Below are positions 8,022 through 16,024 of a stretch of 16,498 nt of DNA, in pieces. The notes below the pieces were generated by a model. It worked only from the letters and a program-made list of their open reading frames with translations, searched no databases and was not told where the DNA came from. Source of the stretch: Myxococcales bacterium (GTDB lineage: Bacteria > Myxococcota > Myxococcia > Myxococcales > Anaeromyxobacteraceae). The stretch spans positions 1 to 16,498 of the forward strand of contig JAJYAW010000020.1 of assembly GCA_021779335.1 (NCBI GenBank), in the 5' to 3' direction. Each line of letters starts with the position of its first letter. The stretch's first letter is position 1. Made by a program: the position numbers and the translations under genes.

Positions 8022-9464
8022 CTAGAAGGAGAAGACCAGCGCGGTGCCGAGGAGCGAGTTGGACTTCAGGTACTTGGGATCCGCGCCGGTGCCGGTCAGC
8101 AGGTCCTTGTTGCCGAAGACCTTCTGGGTGGCGCCGTCGTAGCGGTACTCGAACTTGCACGTCACGTTGGCGTTGAGCGCGTAGTTGAGGCCGACCGTGA
8201 CGGCGTACTTGTCGGCGCCCTTGTTGGGATCGCCCAGCGTCGCGTCGCCGCCGTAGGCGGGCCCGACGCCGTTGGCGGCGTCCGCCGCCGTCCAGTCCAT
8301 CAGGCCGCCGCCGTTCTGCTGGTTGTAGATGTAGTCGGCGCGCAGCACGCCCTCGAGCCGCTCGGTGAGCTTGTAGGCCAGCAGCGCCGAGGCGCCCACC
8401 CACATGGAGTCGCGCAGGGCGCCGGTCGCGTCGGCGGTGATGGCGGCCTTCTGCTGCCCACCGTAGACGACGTGGCCGTTCAGGGTCAGGTCGCCGCGGG
8501 TGTACCAGCCGTCCACCTCGAGCGTCGTGTAGAGCGTGTCCTTGGTGGAGACCGGGGCGCCGCCCTCCTGCAGGGCCGCACCGGTGCCCGGATCCGTGCC
8601 GAAGCCCGAGTCCACGAAGGCGCGGGAGTTGTTCTTGTAGCCGACCGCCCCGGCCAGGCCGTAGCCCCAGAACTCGCCGCCCGAGTAGTCGCCGCGGAAG
8701 ACGAACATGGGGACGCTCTGGCCGACCTTGCGGATGGACTGGTTGAAGTTGGCCAGCATGAGCTTGACGTCCCACTTGCCGCGCACCAGCTCGAGCCCGG
8801 CGCCGGTGTAGAAGTAGGGCAGCGTGAAGTCGAAGAGCAGGTTGTGGGTGACGTCCTTGTACATGGTGGGCGCCTGGTACTCGTAGCCCGACCAGTCCGG
8901 GACCTGGCCCGCGAAGAGCCTGGTGTCGTTGCCGCCGAGCGGGATCCAGACCGAGGCCTCGTTGACGATGCTGGCGTCGTTGAAGTCGCCGGTGCCGCGC
9001 TTGGGGATCAGGTTGAGGTGGAACTTGGTGCCGTTCTCGGTCTCCTTCTGGAGGTCCAGCGAGACGGTGCCGAAGTAGGAGTTGTCGTAGCCGTAGCCCT
9101 CGCCGGCGGCCGGCACGAGGAACTGGAACGACCCCCGGTCCTTGTTGAAGTTGTAGATGTAGGTGGGGTCCGCGTAGCCGGAGACCTTGAGCCCCTTGAA
9201 CCCGGCGGCGTCGCGGCCGTCCTCCAGCGCCTCGGTCTTGATGGCGATGCGGTTGAAGTCCTTGAGCTGGTCGTCGGTCATGCCGGCCGGGGCCGGGGCG
9301 GCGGCGGGCGCGGCCGGCGCGGCCCTGGAGCGGGCCTCCAGGTCGGCCACCTTCTCCTTGAGCGCCTGCAGCTCCTTCTTCAGGTCGATGGCCGGATCGG
9401 CGGCCTGGGTCGGCAGGGCCGCCGCCAGCGCCAGTGCCAGCGTCGTGAGCTTCATGATCCTCAT
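8022..9464 (-). CDS. Predicted outer-membrane beta-barrel porin at the end of the polyamine transport operon
   Basis: This 480-residue exported protein has a signal peptide at residues 1-21 (basic start, LTTLALALAAALPTQA, then ADPA). A short coiled coil with heptad Leu/Val (about 26-46) and an Ala/Pro linker (46-62) follow. The remainder alternates polar and hydrophobic residues, rich in Tyr, Phe, Gly and Asn (SGYADPTYIYNF, DNSYFGTVSLDL, LPYFYTGAGLELV), and ends in VFSF. A terminal phenylalanine is the signal for outer-membrane barrel assembly. The layout recalls carbohydrate- or amino-acid-type porins with a periplasmic coiled coil and the DUF3138/BBP2-like families, but I cannot name the family. 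ATG 9464 is chosen for the GAGAGGAG 6 bp upstream (complement of 9471-9478). It lies 49 bp after the potI stop with no visible terminator between, so it is probably co-transcribed with the importer and lets its substrate through the outer membrane. Confidence 0.8.
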   Translation of the reverse strand: MRIMKLTTLALALAAALPTQAADPAIDLKKELQALKEKVADLEARSRAAPAAPAAAPAPAGMTDDQLKDFNRIAIKTEALEDGRDAAGFKGLKVSGYADPTYIYNFNKDRGSFQFLVPAAGEGYGYDNSYFGTVSLDLQKETENGTKFHLNLIPKRGTGDFNDASIVNEASVWIPLGGNDTRLFAGQVPDWSGYEYQAPTMYKDVTHNLLFDFTLPYFYTGAGLELVRGKWDVKLMLANFNQSIRKVGQSVPMFVFRGDYSGGEFWGYGLAGAVGYKNNSRAFVDSGFGTDPGTGAALQEGGAPVSTKDTLYTTLEVDGWYTRGDLTLNGHVVYGGQQKAAITADATGALRDSMWVGASALLAYKLTERLEGVLRADYIYNQQNGGGLMDWTAADAANGVGPAYGGDATLGDPNKGADKYAVTVGLNYALNANVTCKFEYRYDGATQKVFGNKDLLTGTGADPKYLKSNSLLGTALVFSF

Positions 9465-9513
9465 GGTGCGCTCCTCTCGGGGTGGTTCGGGAACGAGCTT
9501 GGTCGCTGCGGGG

Positions 9514-10371
9514 TCAGGCGCGCTGGGCCGCGGCCATCTCGGCCGCACGGCGCCGCTCGGCGCGGAAGATGAACAGGCTGCCGGCCACCACGCCCACCGA
9601 CACCACGCCGATGATGATGGTGGCCGCCGCGTTGATGTCGGGCCGCATGCCCAGGCGGGCCCGGGAGAAGATGACGAGGGGCATGGTGGTGGCGCCCGGC
9701 CCGGACAGGAAGGCCGAGAGCACCACGTCGTCGAGCGACAGCGTGAAGGTGAGCAGGAAGGCGGAGACCAGCGAGTTGAGGATGAGCGGCAGCGTCACCA
9801 GCACGAAGACCTGGATGGGCCGGGCCCCGAGGTCGGTGGCCGCCTCCTCCAGCTCCGGGTTGAGGTCCTGCAGGCGCGCCTGGACGACCACCGTGGCGTA
9901 GGAGAGGCCGAGCAGCAGGTGGCCCATCCAGATGGTGAGCAGGCCGCGCTCCGGGAAGCCGAGCCAGCGCTGCATCATGACCAGCATGAGCAGCAGCGAC
10001 AGCCCGATGATCACCTCGGGCATCACCAGCGGCGCGTTGACCATGCCGGTGAAGATGGTGCGCCCCAGGAAGCGCCGGTACTTCACCAGCGTGAAGGCGG
10101 CCAGCGTCCCCAGCACCACCGAGCCGCTGGCGCTGTAGAAGGCGATGCGCAGCGAGAGCCAGAGCCCCTGCAGCAGCTCCTGGTCGTGCGCGAGCTCGCC
10201 GTACCAGCGCAGCGAGAAGCCGCCCCACACCACCGGCATGAGCGAGGCGTTGAACGAGTAGATCACCAGCGCCACGATGGGCAGGTAGAGGAAGACGAAG
10301 CCGGCCACCAGCCAGCCCCGGGCGAAGGCCCGGGTCGCGCCGCTGCCGAGGAGCAGGTTGCGGACGCTCAT
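9514..10371 (-). CDS. potI: Polyamine ABC transporter permease, PotI/PotC type
   Basis: This 285-residue inner-membrane permease has six predicted helices, starting with WLVAGFVFLYLPIVALVIYSF (about residues 20-40), which is typical of PotC/PotI. The EAA loop that docks on the ATPase is visible as EEAATDLGARPIQVFVLVTLP (175-195). It pairs with PotH to form the translocation channel for putrescine or related polyamines. Start ATG 10371 overlaps the TGA of potH in an ATGA (10368-10371), indicating translational coupling. Its C-terminus ends in a charged tail (RAERRRAAEMAAAQRA), presumably cytoplasmic. The porin gene follows 49 bp downstream on the same strand. The PotI name rests on operon order and on the PotF character of the binding protein; PotC is the only real alternative. 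Confidence 0.92.
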   Translation of the reverse strand: MSVRNLLLGSGATRAFARGWLVAGFVFLYLPIVALVIYSFNASLMPVVWGGFSLRWYGELAHDQELLQGLWLSLRIAFYSASGSVVLGTLAAFTLVKYRRFLGRTIFTGMVNAPLVMPEVIIGLSLLLMLVMMQRWLGFPERGLLTIWMGHLLLGLSYATVVVQARLQDLNPELEEAATDLGARPIQVFVLVTLPLILNSLVSAFLLTFTLSLDDVVLSAFLSGPGATTMPLVIFSRARLGMRPDINAAATIIIGVVSVGVVAGSLFIFRAERRRAAEMAAAQRA

Positions 10372-11327
10372 GCCCGGGCCTCGGTGGCCTCGGCCTGGTA
10401 CTTGTTGAAGAGCGCCAGCGGCACGATGATGAGCAGGATCACCACCACCGCCACGCTCGAGGCCATGGGCCAGTCGTTGTTGGAGAAGAACTCGTCCCAC
10501 AGGACGCGGCCGATCATCATGGTGCTCGGCCCGCCCAGCAGCTCGGGGATGACGTACTCGCCGATGCAGGGGATGAAGACCAGCATCGACCCGGCGATGA
10601 TGCCGGCCTTGGAGAGCGGGACGGTGATCTTCCAGAACCCGACCCACGGGGTGGCCCCCAGGTCGGCGGCGGCCTCCAGCAGGCGCAGGTCCATCTTGGA
10701 GAGGGTGGCGTAGAGCGGCAGCACCATGAACGGCAGGTAGGTGTAGACCATGCCGAGCACCAGCGAGAACGGCGTGTACATGAACTTGCCGGGCGCCGTG
10801 ATGAGCCCGAGGTGCAGCAGCAGGTCGTCCGCGTGGACGGCGATGAGGAGCTCGGACACCCAGCCGCTCTCCATGAGCAGCCCCTTCCACGCGTAGACCC
10901 GCAGCAGGAAGGAGGTCCAGAAGGGCAGCATCACCAGCATGAGCAGGGCCGGCTGGATGGTGGCCTTGGCGCGCGCCATGAAGTAGGCGAACGGGTAGCC
11001 GATGAAGAGGCACCAGAAGGTGGTGACCGCCGCGTACTTCAGGCTGGCCAGGTAGGTGGCGGAGTAGAGCTCGTCCTCGAAGATGAAGAGGTAGTGGCTG
11101 ACGTTGAGGGCCAGCGAGACGATGCCGTCCCGGTACTTCAGCAGCGGCAGGAAGGTGGCGACCTCCATCTCCGAGACGCTGATCTTCAGGATGATGAAGA
11201 ACGGCAGCAGGAAGAAGACGAGCAGCCAGACGTAGGGGACGAAGATGACGGCCTTCCGCGAGTGCTTGCGGAAGAACGGATGCGCGTGCATCCGGTCGAA
11301 GAAGGAGGCGACGAGGGGGCGGCTCAT
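10368..11327 (-). CDS. potH: Polyamine ABC transporter permease, PotH/PotB type
   Basis: This 319-residue inner-membrane permease is close in length to E. coli PotH (317). A cytoplasmic N-terminal segment of about 25 residues precedes the first helix (AVIFVPYVWLLVFFLLPFFI). Large periplasmic loops follow, including the region NVSHYLFIFEDELYSATYL seen in PotB/PotH proteins. The EAA loop is LLEAAADLGATPWVGFWKITV (about 217-237). It forms the channel with PotI and couples to PotG. The start at ATG 11327 lies 4 bp after the potG stop, and the 3' end overlaps potI by 4 bp, so the importer genes are tightly coupled. Nothing appears truncated. Confidence 0.92.
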   Translation of the reverse strand: MSRPLVASFFDRMHAHPFFRKHSRKAVIFVPYVWLLVFFLLPFFIILKISVSEMEVATFLPLLKYRDGIVSLALNVSHYLFIFEDELYSATYLASLKYAAVTTFWCLFIGYPFAYFMARAKATIQPALLMLVMLPFWTSFLLRVYAWKGLLMESGWVSELLIAVHADDLLLHLGLITAPGKFMYTPFSLVLGMVYTYLPFMVLPLYATLSKMDLRLLEAAADLGATPWVGFWKITVPLSKAGIIAGSMLVFIPCIGEYVIPELLGGPSTMMIGRVLWDEFFSNNDWPMASSVAVVVILLIIVPLALFNKYQAEATEARA

Positions 11328-11331
11328 GGCG

Positions 11332-12435
11332 TCACTGGGTCAGGACGACCTGGGCGGTGTCCGGCCAGGTGGCCCAGGCCACCTGGCCCTCGGCGGGCGC
11401 GTCTTCGCGGTGGCGCTCCACGTTGCTCTCGCTCACCTTGAGGCGGCGGCCGCCGGCCAGCTCCAGGTTGTAGACGGTGAAGCTGCCGAAGTAGGAGCGG
11501 TCCCGCACCGTCCCCTGCACCTGGTTGACCTGGCCCTCCGGCTTGGTCCGGCTCAGCCGGATCTTCTCCGGGCGCAGCGCCACCGACACCTCCATGCCCA
11601 CGGTGCCGGTGATGCCGTGGCCGACGCGGTGGCGGCAGTAGCCGCAGTCGATCTCCACCATGTCCGGCTCGTCCACCGCCACCGTGCCCTCCATCATGTT
11701 GACGTTGCCGATGAAGTCGGCCACGAAGCGGGTGGCGGGGGTCTCGTAGATCTCCGCCGGCGCCCCCACCTGGAGGATCTTCCCCTCGCTCATGACGGCG
11801 ATGCGGGTGGCCATGGTCATGGCCTCCTCCTGGTCGTGGGTGACCATGACGCAGGTGACCCCCACCTCGTGGATGATGTTGACGAGCTCGATCTGGGTCT
11901 CCTCGCGCAGCTTCTTGTCGAGGGCCCCCAGCGGCTCGTCCAGCAGCATGAGCTGCGGCCGCTTGGCCAGGCTCCGCGCCAGCGCCACCCGCTGCTGCTG
12001 CCCGCCGGAGAGCTGGTGCGGCTTGCGCTTGGCGTACTTCGGCAGCTGCACCAGCTTGAGCATCGCCTCGACGCGCTCGGCGATCCGCTCCTTGGGCATG
12101 CCGTCCCGCTTCAGCCCGAATGCGATGTTGTCCCACACCGTGAGGTGCGGGAAGAGCGCGTAGGACTGGAACATCATGTTGATGGGGCGCAGGTAGGGCG
12201 GCAGCCCGGCCAGGTCCTGCCCGTCGAGGAGGATGCTCCCCTGGGTGGGGATCTCGAACCCCGCCAGCATCCGCAGCAGCGTGGTCTTGCCGCAGCCCGA
12301 GGACCCCAGCAGCGCGAAGATCTCGCCCTTGTGGATGTCGAGGCTGACGTGGTTGACGGCCACCGAGCCGCCGCCGAAGTCCTTCACCACGTCGCGGATC
12401 TGGAGTGTGGCCGGGGCGGCCGTTGCCGGGGTCAT
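11332..12435 (-). CDS. potG: Polyamine ABC transporter ATP-binding protein, PotG/PotA type
   Basis: This 367-residue ATPase energises the importer. Walker A is GSSGCGKT (residues 45-52), the Q-loop lies in MMFQSYALFPH, the ABC signature is LSGGQQQR (142-149), Walker B is LMLLDEPLGALD (162-173), and the switch His is in MVTHDQEEA (His200). A TOBE-type regulatory domain occupies about 240-367, with VALRPEKIRLS and SYFGSFTVYNLEL. The segment ADFIGNVNMMEG is typical of PotA/PotG proteins. An unusual cluster C-x2-C-x-H-x3-H (Cys264, Cys267, His269, His273) sits in this domain and could bind a metal; I do not recall it in E. coli PotG. Start ATG 12435 is 34 bp after the potF stop, and potH follows 4 bp after the stop. 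Confidence 0.93.
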   Translation of the reverse strand: MTPATAAPATLQIRDVVKDFGGGSVAVNHVSLDIHKGEIFALLGSSGCGKTTLLRMLAGFEIPTQGSILLDGQDLAGLPPYLRPINMMFQSYALFPHLTVWDNIAFGLKRDGMPKERIAERVEAMLKLVQLPKYAKRKPHQLSGGQQQRVALARSLAKRPQLMLLDEPLGALDKKLREETQIELVNIIHEVGVTCVMVTHDQEEAMTMATRIAVMSEGKILQVGAPAEIYETPATRFVADFIGNVNMMEGTVAVDEPDMVEIDCGYCRHRVGHGITGTVGMEVSVALRPEKIRLSRTKPEGQVNQVQGTVRDRSYFGSFTVYNLELAGGRRLKVSESNVERHREDAPAEGQVAWATWPDTAQVVLTQ

Positions 12436-12469
12436 CGGGCTTCCGGGTGGTGGGGGCGGCGCGCGGGGC

Positions 12470-13597
12470 CTACAGGCCGGTCTTGAAGGACGTGTAGATG
12501 CGCGTCATGGCGCGGCGGGAGTCGTTGGTGAGCTCGCCCGGCCGCTCCATCCGCTGCATGTCCGCGTCGCTCGGGAAGACCGTCTTGTCGTTGGCCACCA
12601 CCGGCTTGACGAACGGGAGCGAGGCCTTGTTGGGGTTGGCGTAGAAGACCTTGTTGGTCATCGAGGCCGAGACCTCCGGGCGCAGGTAGTAGTTGATCCA
12701 CTTGAGCGCGTTGTTCGGGTGCGGCGCGTCGGCCGGGATGGCCATGGTGTCCATGAAGAGGAGGCCGCCGGTCTTGGGGATGAGGCACTGGATGTTCTGG
12801 CCGGTCTTCCCCTCGATGGCGCGGTTCTTGGCGATGTTGATGTCGCCCGAGTAGCCCAGGGCCACGCAGATCGAGCCGTTGGCCAGGTCGTTGATGTAGC
12901 CGGCGGAGCTGAAGAGCGTGACGTACGGGCGGATGGCCTTGAGCAGGGCGGGGACGCCGTTGTAGTCCGCCGGGTTCTTGCTGAAGCCCGGCTTCCCCAG
13001 GTAGTGGGCGGCGGGCGGCACGATCTCGGTGGCCGAGTCGAGGAAGCTGACGCCGCAGCTCTTGAGCCGCGACATGTACTCCGGCTTGAAGACCAGGTCC
13101 CAGGCGTTGTCCGGCATGGGCAGGTCGCCCAGGGCCTTCTTCACCTTGTCCACGTTGATGCCGACGGTGGTGAAGCCCCAGGCCCAGTCGACCAGGTACT
13201 TGTTGCCCGGATCCATCTCGGCCAGCGCCGAGAGGATGTTCGGGTCGAGGTTCTTCCAGTTCGGGATCTTCGACCGGTCGAGCGGGCGGAGCAGGCCGCC
13301 GTTGATCTGCATCTTGGCGAAGTAGGAGGAGGGCACCACGATGTCGTAGCCGGTGCGGCCCGCCACCATCTTGGCGTGCAGGATCTCGTTGTTGTCGAAG
13401 TTGTCGTAGCGGACCTTGATGCCGAACTCCTTCTCGAAGTTGGCGACCGTGTCCTCCGCGATGTAGTCCGACCAGTTGTAGATGTTGAGGACCTTCTCCT
13501 CCTCCTGCGCGCGGACCGGGCAGGCGCTGAACAAGGTGTAGGCGAGGGTCAGGCTGCCGACGAAGCCGAGCACACGACGGAGCGACACGGGGGTCAT
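12470..13597 (-). CDS. potF: Periplasmic putrescine/polyamine-binding protein, PotF-like
   Basis: This 375-residue protein captures polyamine in the periplasm for PotGHI. After a signal sequence (residues 1-30, ending CPVRA; Cys26 could be a weak lipobox, so the anchoring mode is uncertain) comes EEKVLNIYNWSDYIAEDTVA, which is nearly PotF-identical. Other PotF blocks are LKSCGVSFLDS, YINDLANGSICVALG and VFYANPNKASLP. Aligned by eye to E. coli PotF, the ligand residues Trp37, Ser38, Asp39, Tyr40, Ser85, Glu185, Asp247, Phe276, Asp278 and Tyr314 are kept. Trp244 becomes Tyr, Ser87 becomes Tyr and Ala182 becomes Ser. Start ATG 13597 is chosen because GGAGG lies 7 bp upstream (complement of 13605-13609) and it gives a normal signal peptide; a longer frame from 13663 does not. 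It is the first gene of the potFGHI-porin operon. Confidence 0.93.
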   Translation of the reverse strand: MTPVSLRRVLGFVGSLTLAYTLFSACPVRAQEEEKVLNIYNWSDYIAEDTVANFEKEFGIKVRYDNFDNNEILHAKMVAGRTGYDIVVPSSYFAKMQINGGLLRPLDRSKIPNWKNLDPNILSALAEMDPGNKYLVDWAWGFTTVGINVDKVKKALGDLPMPDNAWDLVFKPEYMSRLKSCGVSFLDSATEIVPPAAHYLGKPGFSKNPADYNGVPALLKAIRPYVTLFSSAGYINDLANGSICVALGYSGDINIAKNRAIEGKTGQNIQCLIPKTGGLLFMDTMAIPADAPHPNNALKWINYYLRPEVSASMTNKVFYANPNKASLPFVKPVVANDKTVFPSDADMQRMERPGELTNDSRRAMTRIYTSFKTGL

Positions 13598-14212
13598 CTT
13601 CGAGCCTCCAGATTCGGTGGAGTTGCTGGGACGGAAGGGCATCGAGCGAGGATGAGCGGTCATGCGAACACGCCCCGGTCCTTGACGTCCAGCCCCTGGG
13701 TGAAGCCCGGGCCGGGCTGCTCGCGGCCCGAGCGGGACACGGGGCTTCCCCAGCCGAAGGGCGCGCGCCTGGCGCCGCCTCGCTCACGGCCTGTGGATGG
13801 GGTCGAGGACGCGGCCGCGGGCGGGAAGCCTGCCTGAGCGGGCCGCCCGCCTCCGGCCGCCTCGTCGATCCGGCTGTCGGCTGGATCACGGCGCTGGCCG
13901 ATGAGACGGTCCGTCAACGGAACCCGCGAGAGCATGTGGCCAGCTTTAGCCAGTTCCATGCCATCGCGTAGCTTGCGCGAAATCCCTGCAACTTCTGCGC
14001 GGAGGAGCTCCCGGACGCCGATCGGCGATGCGTGGCCGCATAGGAGAGGGTCTCGCATTGGCCCATCGCCGTCGCGCCCCTCCGGATCTGCGTCGATCCG
14101 AGCCCTCCTGGGGCGCCCGGGTCCCCGCTTCCACTTCCTGGCGCAGGCCCGACCGGCCGGGTGCGCCTTATGCCTCGCCGCATACGGGAGGCACGCCTGC
14201 ATACCGCGGCGG
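13598..14212. other. 615-bp intergenic region, no convincing gene; probable potF leader and promoter area
   Basis: The stretch lies between the end of the acyl-CoA dehydrogenase gene and the start of potF, both on the minus strand. Open frames exist but have poor GC bias at the third position and no recognisable domain. The part from about 13930 to 14000 is less GC-rich than its surroundings, as regulatory DNA often is. It holds several symmetric elements: a perfect 12-bp palindrome CGCCGATCGGCG (14016-14027), a hairpin ATGCG/CGCAT around TGGC just after it, and CGGATC (14083-14088) paired with GATCCG (14095-14100). No clear terminator with a T-run was seen for the dehydrogenase gene. Confidence 0.6.
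13948..13963 (-). promoter_or_regulatory. Weak sigma54-like (-24/-12) promoter candidate upstream of potF
   Basis: Read on the minus strand the sequence is TGGCATGGAACTGGCT. It keeps the essential GG and GC with 10 bp between them and differs from the TGGCACG-N4-TTGCT consensus at two positions. It points toward potF but would leave a leader of about 340 nt. A chance match is quite possible; it is listed only because nitrogen-related uptake genes often use sigma54. Confidence 0.2.
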
Positions 14213-15961
14213 CTAGACCAGGTCCCAGCCGTACCCTTCGCGCTCCAGCGCGTCGTCGGCCAGGGCCACCACCAGCTCGTCGTCGTTGGAGTCGACCCGC
14301 CGCAGGTTGCCGCGGATGCGGCTCCGGGCGGCGCGGGCGAAGACCCGGGCGATCTCGACCTCGCGAGCCGCCCCGGCCTCCCCCTTCTCCTCGAGGGCCG
14401 CGGTGACGCGGGAGAGGATCGCCGCCGTCACGAAGAGATCGGTGAGGATGTCGGCGATCCGCTTGAGCGCGAACTGCTGCTCGATGATCCCCTTGCCGTG
14501 GCGCCGCAGCTCGCGGTCAGAGACCCAGGCCACCTCGCGGACCAGGGCCTCGTACTGCTCCCCCACCCCGGCCAGCGCCGGGTGGAGCCGCGTGAAGTGG
14601 CGCTTCTCCCCGACCAGGCCGGTCCGGATGGAGGCCTGCTTGAGCGCGTAGTCGGAGAGGACGCCGAAGCCCTTGATGGGATCGGCCAGCGCGCCCTTGA
14701 TCCCCTGCACCAGCTCCTGGAGCTGGACGCCCACGCGGTTGACGGCCGTGAGCGCGATGAAGAGGCGCAGGATCTCGTTGGTCCCCTCGAAGATCCGGTT
14801 GATGCGGGTGTCGCGCAGGATGCGCTCGTACGGGAACTCGCGCATGTAGCCGTTGCCGCCGGCGATCTGCAGCGCCTCGTCGGCGGCGCGGAAGAGCGCC
14901 TCGGTGGCGAAGACCTTGGAGATGGCCGCCTCCACCGCGTAGTCCTCGTAGCCCTGGTCGGAGAGGCCGGCCACCATGCCGACCACCGCCTCCGAGGCGT
15001 AGGCGTTCACCACCATCTCGCCGAGCTTCTGCTTCACCAGCCCGAACTCGGCGATGGGGCGGCCGAACTGGCGCCGCTCCTTGGCCTGCACGGTCGACAT
15101 GGCCAGCAGCCGGCGCATGCCGCCGACGCAGCCGCCGCCCAGCCCGGAGCGGCCGGCGTTCAGGATGCGCATGGCCGCCTTGAACCCCTTGCCCACCTCG
15201 CCGAGCACGTGCTCGTCGGTGAGGCGCACCTCCTCGAAGTGGACCGTGGTGGTGTTGGAGGCGCGGATGCCCATCTTGTCCTCGTGCGGCCCGGTGGTGA
15301 TGCCGGGCAGGTCGCGCGGGACGATGAAGGCCGTCATCTGGGCCTTGCCCTCGCCGGTGGCGGGGGTCTTGGCGAAGACGGTGTAGAAGCCGGCGATGCC
15401 GCCGTTGGTGATCCAGAGCTTCTCGCCGTTGAGGATCCAGGCGTCCCCCTCGCGCCGCGCCGTGGTCTTCACCGCGGCGGCGTCGGAGCCGGCGCCCGGC
15501 TCGGTGAGGCAGAAGGCGGCGATGAGCTCGCCGGTGGCCAGCCGCGGCAGCCACTTCTGCCGCTGCGCCTCGGTGCCGAAGAGGAGCAGGCCGCGCATGC
15601 CGATGGAGCTGTGGGCCCCCACCGTGAGCGCCACCGAGCCGTCGTGGGTGGCGATCTGCTGCAGCACCCGCGAGTAGGCGGCCGAGCCGAAGCCGAGGCC
15701 GCCCTGCGCCTCCGGGACCACCAGGCCGAAGAGGCCGAAGGCCCGCAGCTCCTCGAGGAATGCGGCCGGCAGCTCCCCCTTCACGTCCCACTCGCGGAAG
15801 TCCTTGGCGCGCGGGCCGAGGAGCTGGTTCACCGAGGCCAGCACCTGGCCCACCACCTCGCGCTCCGCGGCCTTCATGACCGGGTACGGGAAGACGATCT
15901 CTTCCTCGATGCGCCCCATGCAGAGCGACTGGACGAAGCTGTCCGACGACTTGTCGATCAC
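14213..15961 (-). CDS. Acyl-CoA dehydrogenase, VLCAD/ACAD9-like with C-terminal extension
   Basis: This 582-residue flavoprotein oxidises acyl-CoA to trans-2-enoyl-CoA, the first step of beta-oxidation, passing electrons to ETF. An N-terminal helical part includes IVFPYPVMK and LGLVVPE-like blocks. The beta-domain signature AFCLTEPGAGSDA (149-161) and LWITNGG follow. The C-terminal helical domain has QFGRPIAEF, QIAGGNGYMREFPYERILRD and RIFEGTNEILR, where Glu392 is the expected catalytic base. About 180 residues follow the catalytic Glu, far more than in short/medium-chain enzymes but usual for VLCAD/ACAD9 types. The start is GTG 15961, chosen for GGAGG 6 bp upstream; upstream ATGs lack a ribosome-binding site and would lie within the promoter. 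Its role in polyamine metabolism is doubtful; it appears to be a separate single-gene unit. Confidence 0.92.
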   Translation of the reverse strand: MIDKSSDSFVQSLCMGRIEEEIVFPYPVMKAAEREVVGQVLASVNQLLGPRAKDFREWDVKGELPAAFLEELRAFGLFGLVVPEAQGGLGFGSAAYSRVLQQIATHDGSVALTVGAHSSIGMRGLLLFGTEAQRQKWLPRLATGELIAAFCLTEPGAGSDAAAVKTTARREGDAWILNGEKLWITNGGIAGFYTVFAKTPATGEGKAQMTAFIVPRDLPGITTGPHEDKMGIRASNTTTVHFEEVRLTDEHVLGEVGKGFKAAMRILNAGRSGLGGGCVGGMRRLLAMSTVQAKERRQFGRPIAEFGLVKQKLGEMVVNAYASEAVVGMVAGLSDQGYEDYAVEAAISKVFATEALFRAADEALQIAGGNGYMREFPYERILRDTRINRIFEGTNEILRLFIALTAVNRVGVQLQELVQGIKGALADPIKGFGVLSDYALKQASIRTGLVGEKRHFTRLHPALAGVGEQYEALVREVAWVSDRELRRHGKGIIEQQFALKRIADILTDLFVTAAILSRVTAALEEKGEAGAAREVEIARVFARAARSRIRGNLRRVDSNDDELVVALADDALEREGYGWDLV

Positions 15962-15989
15962 GGCGTGCCTCCGATAGGGATGTGCCGCG

Positions 15990-16018
15990 AGCATAGCGGC
16001 CATGACGCGCCGCAGCAA
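15990..16018 (-). promoter_or_regulatory. Sigma70-type promoter for the acyl-CoA dehydrogenase gene
   Basis: On the minus strand, TTGCTG (complement of 16013-16018) and TATGCT (complement of 15990-15995) are separated by exactly 17 bp. Transcription would start near 15983, leaving a leader of about 22 nt that contains the GGAGG ribosome-binding site before GTG 15961. The geometry is ideal though the boxes match only partly. Confidence 0.5.
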
Positions 16019-16024
16019 GCCGCA

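Noticed and set aside
13598..13663. Longer potF start at 13663
   Set aside because: It would put about 22 polar residues ahead of the signal peptide; ATG 13597 has GGAGG 7 bp upstream.
13660..14202. Minus-strand open frame of 180 codons between the acyl-CoA dehydrogenase and potF
   Set aside because: One stretch looks helix-like (VRELLRAEVAGISRKLRDG), but third-position GC is lower than in real genes here, there is no ribosome-binding site, both ends are low complexity, and no family is recognised. A decayed gene remains possible.
15962..16018. Upstream starts for the acyl-CoA dehydrogenase
   Set aside because: They lack a Shine-Dalgarno sequence and overlap the -35/-10 boxes, whereas GTG 15961 has GGAGG at ideal spacing.
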